Assembly: GCA_029856445.1 (NCBI GenBank)
Contig: JAHQWY010000088.1
Coordinates: forward strand, 1-11,679
From: Promethearchaeia archaeon
GTDB taxonomy: Archaea > Asgardarchaeota > Lokiarchaeia > Sigyniarchaeales > SOKP01
Direction: 5' to 3'
Length of the DNA stretch: 11,679 nucleotides
Shown: positions 7,726-11,679 of the stretch, one piece after another
How the letters are laid out: the number at the start of each line of letters is the position of its first letter
Numbering within the stretch: position 1 is the first letter of the stretch
Notes under the pieces: model-generated
What the model was told of the DNA's origin: nothing
The model's input: the letters and a program-made list of their open reading frames with translations, nothing else
Databases searched by the model: none
Program-made: the position numbers and the translations under genes

Positions 7726-8042
7726 ATCATAATTAAATAACGGTAATATATGTAGGAAATCTCAGTTTATGTTTTTTTAAGAAAGAAATTAATGTCTAGT
7801 GTTTTATTTTAAATGAAATTAACCATCTCTTTGATTAAATATGAAGTTTCTAAATTTTGATATAATTATCAACAAAAATTAATATTATATTTGTACTTTG
7901 AATAGTCTCACTACTTCTCTCCCCTATATCGCACGTTTTATAAATCCTAAAGATTTAAATATTTTAATTTAGATTGATGATTCAAGAAATAATATCAAAA
8001 TTTTAAGTTTTCTAAATAATTGGAAAATTAGCTTTTTGTAAG

Positions 8043-8050
8043 TTATATAA
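8043..8050 (+). promoter_or_regulatory. TATA box of the longin-GTPase gene
   Basis: TTATATAA starts 33 bp and ends 26 bp before the ATG at 8076, matching the archaeal TATA-to-start distance for a leaderless mRNA. Only a weak GGGT (8064-8067) resembles a Shine-Dalgarno. A second overlapping AT-box (TTATAATATA, 8053-8062) is too close to the ATG to be the main one. Confidence 0.5.
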
Positions 8051-8075
8051 TTTTATAATATACGGGTATTAAATC

Positions 8076-9110
8076 ATGTTAAGGCAAGTCTACATATTGA
8101 AAGAAGATAACATGGTATATAATAAGAAATTTGGAAAATCAATATCAATAGAAGATTTTCAAAAACTGGTTCAAGAAATTCTTGAAGAATCAGAAAAAGG
8201 AACAAATTTAGACAGCTACGACTTTTTCAAATATAAAGTCGTATATTCACACGTAAAAGAAGAAGGATTGATGTTTTTGTTTATTACAGATATAAACGAT
8301 GAATTAAAGAGAACTAAAGAGGAACTGGAGAAGCTGAAAAAAGAATTTTTAGATACGTTTGGTGATAGCCTAGAAAATTTGGATCCCGTACTTATGGAGA
8401 TATTAGATCCTATCATAGATACAACGCATAGAAATCTTAAAACAAAAATATCTTTAGTGGGTTTTTCTGGAGTAGGGAAAACGACTACAACAACACTGAT
8501 ATGTGCTGATGAAATTCCTTCTGTTCATATCCCTACAATAACTGGGAAGATTTCAACTGTTAAAATCGGTAAACTTTATTTTCATCTATGGGATTTTGCT
8601 GGACAAGAACAATTTAGTTATTTATGGAATGATTTTATCCTTGGAAGTGATGCCGTACTTATTATTACAGATTCCACATTAGAGAATGTAGAAAAAAGTA
8701 AATTTTTTATTGAGTTGATAAAAGAACATGCCCCTTATGCTCATACTGCCGTTATTGGGAATAAACAAGATTTACCAGAGGCTTTAAGTATTGAAAAAAT
8801 TCAAGAGATCTTAGGTTTAAAAACTTATTCAATGGTAGCTATAGATCCAGAAAATCGTGATAAAATGATACAAATAATAGCAGATATTCTAGAGATTAGT
8901 ACTGATGCATCACCATTGTTAAAACCTTTATTTGAAAGAGATCAGTTAATAAACAAGGCAAGAGCATGTTTAGAAAATGGTGATATAGCCCAAACTGCAG
9001 AATATTTTGAAAAAATATCAGACTTATGCCTTGAATTAGGAGACGATACTCTTTATAAAGAGTTTTATGAGAAAGCAAAAAAATTAAAGGGTTATTTAAC
9101 ACACCAATAA
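8076..9110 (+). CDS. Longin-like domain fused to an Arf/Ras-type small GTPase with a C-terminal TPR-like helical segment
   Basis: 344 residues in three parts. Residues 1-95 look like a longin domain (RQVYILKEDNMVYNKKFG, helix 25-40, strands 52-70, then a charged helix 75-95). A linker is followed by a complete small GTPase domain at about 122-275: P-loop GFSGVGKTT (129-137), switch I PTITG with T154 as the G2 threonine, G3 WDFAGQE (172-178) with catalytic-type Q177, and G4 NKQDLPEA (229-236), very like the Arf NKQDLPNA. G5 is weak (near SMVAID, 252-257). Residues 288-340 form TPR-like helices (KARACLENGDIAQTAEYFEK). All nucleotide-binding residues are present, so GTP binding and hydrolysis are expected. 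There is no N-terminal Gly2 and no C-terminal CaaX, so lipid anchoring of Arf or Ras type is unlikely; the longin part may do the targeting or self-regulation. It is divergent from the surface-protein operon and lies between its two copies. The ATG at 8076 fits the longin start and the TATA spacing. Confidence 0.9.
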   Translation: MLRQVYILKEDNMVYNKKFGKSISIEDFQKLVQEILEESEKGTNLDSYDFFKYKVVYSHVKEEGLMFLFITDINDELKRTKEELEKLKKEFLDTFGDSLENLDPVLMEILDPIIDTTHRNLKTKISLVGFSGVGKTTTTTLICADEIPSVHIPTITGKISTVKIGKLYFHLWDFAGQEQFSYLWNDFILGSDAVLIITDSTLENVEKSKFFIELIKEHAPYAHTAVIGNKQDLPEALSIEKIQEILGLKTYSMVAIDPENRDKMIQIIADILEISTDASPLLKPLFERDQLINKARACLENGDIAQTAEYFEKISDLCLELGDDTLYKEFYEKAKKLKGYLTHQ

Positions 9111-9150
9111 TTTAAGATTATACGACAATTAACTTTCTATAAATTAAATC

Positions 9151-9170
9151 TAAAAAAAAATATAAAAAAT
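9151..9170 (-). terminator. Poly-T terminator of the second surface-protein/longin-wHTH operon
   Basis: After the stop at 9175 the minus strand has T6 (9164-9169) and T9 (9152-9160). This lies in the 64-bp gap between convergent genes. The GTPase transcript has no comparable T run on its own strand before 9172, where a looser T-rich stretch begins inside the neighbouring gene. Confidence 0.55.
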
Positions 9171-9174
9171 GCTT

Positions 9175-10287
9175 TTAATCTTCTTCCTTTTCTTCTGCTT
9201 GAATTTTAGTTGGTCGATAAGCTTCATCAAGGACATTTAAATATTCAATGAGAACGCCATTTGATTTTGATTTCACAGTATATTGATAAATAATTGTGTT
9301 TACGATATATTTAGGGTATATCAAAGAATTATAAAAGTCTGTGAGTAACGCATAATATTCGTTTCCTTTAGTATCTTGGAACACATGTATCATCTGATTA
9401 TCCCACAGCTTCTTTAATCCGCTATCGATGTCATCTACTCCTTTTTTTCTGAGTTTTTCTAATACATTTTTAGTAACTATTGAAATTCTAAGTAATTTCA
9501 AAATTTCGTAAACTTGAGGATCTGCTATTATCTCATCTAGAATTTTGAGATTATCATCATCTGATGGTCGATATTTTTGGAAAAACTTCTTTACTGCTAC
9601 ATTATATTCCTCCGTGAATTTATCTGGAAGTCCTCGTTCAGTAGGATTTTTCAATAAACTAATTGGTGGTCTTCGAATCATAAATAAATCGTTTATAAGA
9701 AAGATTAATTCTGAAGGCATTCCCTTAACAGATGCTTCTTTTATTATTTCCTTTTTTATTAGTTCCATAAGAATAGCATCTACATCAAAAAATCCTTCTC
9801 TATATTGATCTTTTAACCAGATTTTCAATTCTGATTTGGATATTACACCTTCTTCTCTTAACCTGTTTATTATTAATCTGTTAACACCATCAAGATATGT
9901 AATAGCTAAACTCTGTTCTTCATTTAAGTGAGGATATGTTGATAACCTTTGGAATAAGAACGGGATCATCTCTAAATACGCATTATCTTCAAAATTTTGA
10001 AAAATTACACGAGAAATATCAGATAATCCCCCTTCATACGTGTCAGGATCTTCATCCAAATTCAAAAGTAGAATTATATAAAGAGGTCTATCTCTTCCAG
10101 TATAATAGGAAGCAATATTTAATGGACCTACTAGTAAACTAATCATTCCCGGTTCCCCTGTATATTCGTGAGCAGCATATATCTGCATTAATGTTTCCTC
10201 AGTAATAACTAGTTCATCAGGATATTTAGCAAGAATCTCTGTACTTACTTTAATATCCCATCTCATTATTACTAATCCAATTGGCAT
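9175..10287 (-). CDS. Longin-like domain plus tandem winged-helix protein, copy 2
   Basis: 370 residues, clear paralogue of the protein at 2497-3612, with the same parts and almost no gaps: longin-like 1-118, winged helix about 132-205, winged helix about 258-322, acidic C-terminus. The most conserved stretch lies at the wing of the first winged helix (IIKEASVKGMPSELIFLI, identical in both copies). LEKLRKKGVDD in the second winged helix is also identical, apart from one flanking position (Asn-Val for Asn-Asp). Such islands suggest a fixed binding surface. The rest varies most in the linker between the two winged helices (about 205-258). Its start codon overlaps the stop of the surface protein by one base (TAATG), with a strong Shine-Dalgarno, so it is translated together with that gene. 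The role is unknown. The conserved pairing says it works with the tail of the cognate surface protein. Confidence 0.9.
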   Translation of the reverse strand: MPIGLVIMRWDIKVSTEILAKYPDELVITEETLMQIYAAHEYTGEPGMISLLVGPLNIASYYTGRDRPLYIILLLNLDEDPDTYEGGLSDISRVIFQNFEDNAYLEMIPFLFQRLSTYPHLNEEQSLAITYLDGVNRLIINRLREEGVISKSELKIWLKDQYREGFFDVDAILMELIKKEIIKEASVKGMPSELIFLINDLFMIRRPPISLLKNPTERGLPDKFTEEYNVAVKKFFQKYRPSDDDNLKILDEIIADPQVYEILKLLRISIVTKNVLEKLRKKGVDDIDSGLKKLWDNQMIHVFQDTKGNEYYALLTDFYNSLIYPKYIVNTIIYQYTVKSKSNGVLIEYLNVLDEAYRPTKIQAEEKEED

Positions 10288-11679
10288 TAGATATATCCAC
10301 CCCCTTCTTTTGTATTCTTATCTTCTGTTAGTGTTTTCTTAGTTTTTAAATCTTGTATTCCTAGTGCTTCATCAATCGAAAGACCGAGTTCCTTCCAGTC
10401 ATTTCCAAATAGTTTTGCAATCATTTCTTCTTTGGTTGGAATTGAAATTGCCTCTGTAATTTTCTTATTTGATTTAATGGATCCTTTGATTTTCCTAATT
10501 TTCTTTACATGTTTAGGAATTCTTGCTTGTTGTATGACCCTATAAGCAACGACGCTTCCTACTACACCTATTATTGCAGCAGTAATTAGAATGAAGTAAA
10601 ATGTTGGCATTCCCGGAAAGATTTCTTCCATCTGAACTACAACAGTTATAGTGATTTCCTGTGTAGTAAAATTAGCTTTTTCAATAGTCAACTTACCTAC
10701 AACCGTTTTTGATGTGAAAAATGTATCAATACCATTTGTGTCGATTGTTCCAATGTAGATTCCTGGTGATGTTTCATTAAAACCAATGTTATCACCATGG
10801 ATATTTAATGTAACTTGGGCTCCTTCTAAATTTATAAAACCGCGTGAGAGGTCCACTAAATTGACTCTTAGTTCTACCTTCTCTCCTTGATCAATTTTGA
10901 TTTGATTATTGGATCCCAATCCTATAATTCCATAATCAAATTCTCTTAGCATAATCTCAAGGTTTATATAGGCAAATCTTGCTTCACAATTTTCCTTTTT
11001 CAAGGCGACATGAAGAAAATAAAGCCCAACAGCTCTATATTCCATATTGAAGTCCAAATAGTACGACTTGTTTATATTCTGGATCAATGTCCCAGTACCT
11101 TGACTTCCAGGAACTCGTTCTCCAAATTCATCTAATTCGTACCAACTATATGTTGCGGTTGTTAAGTCCCCAACAACATCGGTTGTATCAGCATCTGCAT
11201 AATAAAATGTGAAAAAGTATGGATCTGATACGTTGCTTTTATAGACAATATAGACTAGATCCGATTGATCATTTAGAATGGTTTTTCTTGCAAGTATATC
11301 GAGATACACTGAGAATGAAAGTGCAGTATAATTTTCTTTTGAAGCTGTTAAACTTATAACTTTTATTCCAGTACTTTGCGCATAAGAAGTATTAAGAGTA
11401 AAAGTATAATATTCACTATCTAAAGGATCAGAATAGAAATTATCGGGTTCAAGTCCAATCCAGCTATATGTTAACAATGCGTTCTCTAGATGCGCTCCAA
11501 ATTCAATAGAATATTTGACTGAAATGTTTACAAGTTCATTAAAATACGCAGTATATGTATTATCTGAGATCACAGTTCGGGTATCATAATCATATGCGCT
11601 AATTGTAGTTGGTAGTGCCTTTACTTTTACTAAATATGTTACAGGAGTAGGATCATCATATGTCGGATGATATCCGTCT
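10287..11679 (-). CDS. Partial surface protein, paralogue of the large type I protein (5' end outside window)
   Basis: The frame stays open to the right edge, so the GTG at 11573 is an internal Val codon and the true start is outside. 463 residues are visible. The outer part consists of beta-sandwich modules of about 100 residues (e.g. YYTFTLNTSY...TASKENYTALSFSVYLDILARKT, and INLEGAQVTLNIHGD) that line up in order with residues about 840-1180 of the protein at 3613-7497. A transmembrane helix is encoded at about 10544-10604, followed by a cytosolic tail of about 85 residues. From the end of the helix, 63 tail residues align to copy 1 without a gap, 30 identical by hand count (QQARIP, VKK, KEE, W..LGLS, LG). 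The outer domains are visibly less alike. Whether it carries DUF2341 and LamG like copy 1 cannot be seen. The last codons (GEGG-like, KEGGGYI) contain the partner gene's ribosome binding site. Confidence 0.88.
   Translation of the reverse strand, partial: DGYHPTYDDPTPVTYLVKVKALPTTISAYDYDTRTVISDNTYTAYFNELVNISVKYSIEFGAHLENALLTYSWIGLEPDNFYSDPLDSEYYTFTLNTSYAQSTGIKVISLTASKENYTALSFSVYLDILARKTILNDQSDLVYIVYKSNVSDPYFFTFYYADADTTDVVGDLTTATYSWYELDEFGERVPGSQGTGTLIQNINKSYYLDFNMEYRAVGLYFLHVALKKENCEARFAYINLEIMLREFDYGIIGLGSNNQIKIDQGEKVELRVNLVDLSRGFINLEGAQVTLNIHGDNIGFNETSPGIYIGTIDTNGIDTFFTSKTVVGKLTIEKANFTTQEITITVVVQMEEIFPGMPTFYFILITAAIIGVVGSVVAYRVIQQARIPKHVKKIRKIKGSIKSNKKITEAISIPTKEEMIAKLFGNDWKELGLSIDEALGIQDLKTKKTLTEDKNTKEGGGYI
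10297..10306 (-). promoter_or_regulatory. Shine-Dalgarno site for longin-wHTH copy 2, inside the surface-protein gene
   Basis: The minus strand reads AAGGGGGTGG, 9 nt before the ATG at 10287, and lies within the codons for the terminal glycines of the upstream protein. Its position corresponds exactly to the site at 3621-3628 in the other operon, although the sequence is less perfect. Confidence 0.75.

Larger units (their letters stand above)
7498..8075. other. 578-bp noncoding divergent intergenic region
   Basis: This AT-rich spacer lies between the divergently transcribed surface-protein gene and the longin-GTPase gene. I find no open frame longer than about 15 codons with a plausible start, and no tRNA-like sequence. 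It holds a TATA candidate at each end, a 12-bp inverted repeat (7662-7673 and 7714-7725), a 13-bp direct repeat TTTTTTTAAGAAA (7682-7694 and 7772-7784), and a short GC-richer patch (about 7908-7936, around CTCTCCCCTATATCGCACG) next to a TTTATAAA box at 7937-7944. The patch is the only piece that stands out. Its role is unknown: it may be a further promoter or an untranslated RNA start. Confidence 0.6.

Noticed and set aside
7682..7784. 13-bp direct repeat TTTTTTTAAGAAA, 90 bp apart
   Set aside because: Low-complexity A/T sequence; likely coincidence and not in a promoter position for either flanking gene.
7970..7990. C-box-like TTGATGA as part of a C/D box guide RNA
   Set aside because: The first base does not fit RTGATGA, and no CTGA D box or internal C'/D' boxes follow at a suitable distance.
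7498..8075. tRNA, CRISPR array or insertion sequence in the long intergenic region
   Set aside because: No TPsiC-like GTTCGA block or cloverleaf, no regularly spaced repeats, and no transposase fragment or terminal repeats were found.
10287..11573. GTG at 11573 as start of the right-hand surface protein
   Set aside because: The frame continues upstream to the window edge through 35 more residues typical of the beta domains, and no signal peptide follows the GTG.

Overview
The window looks like a piece of an Asgard archaeon genome (Promethearchaeota; a Lokiarchaeia-like lineage is my best guess). This rests on the AT-rich sequence, on an Arf/Ras-type small GTPase fused to an N-terminal longin-like domain, on longin-like plus winged-helix proteins, and on archaeal expression signals: TATA-like boxes about 25-30 nt ahead of starts, poly-T stop tracts, and strong Shine-Dalgarno sites only on internal operon genes. 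Species assignment from sequence alone is an inference.

Layout, left to right. (1) 1-1008 (+): the 3' part of a gene cut by the window edge, encoding a cytosolic protein that looks like two longin/roadblock-fold modules. (2) 1048-2379 (-): a RuBisCO-superfamily protein that keeps the carbamylated-lysine/metal site but has lost several substrate-binding residues, so most likely a form IV RuBisCO-like protein. (3) 3613-7497 and 2497-3612 (-): a two-gene operon of a very large surface protein (signal peptide, DUF2341, LamG lectin-like domain, beta-sandwich repeats, one C-terminal transmembrane helix, 87-residue cytosolic tail) followed directly by a longin-like plus tandem winged-helix protein. 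(4) 7498-8075: a 578-bp noncoding AT-rich region with divergent promoters. (5) 8076-9110 (+): the longin-GTPase-TPR-like protein. (6) 10287-11679 and 9175-10287 (-): a second copy of the same two-gene operon, with the surface protein cut by the right edge.

The main point of interest is the duplicated operon. In each copy a single-pass surface protein with a long, variable ectodomain carries a strongly conserved cytosolic tail. Its stop codon abuts or overlaps the start of a conserved longin/winged-helix partner, whose ribosome binding site lies inside the last codons of the surface gene. The simplest reading is an outside-to-inside module: adhesin or receptor, then tail, then longin-winged-helix adaptor or regulator, possibly working with the longin-GTPase encoded between the two copies. 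The RuBisCO-like gene has its own promoter and terminator and is probably functionally separate. No tRNA, rRNA, CRISPR array, transposase or integrase was seen.
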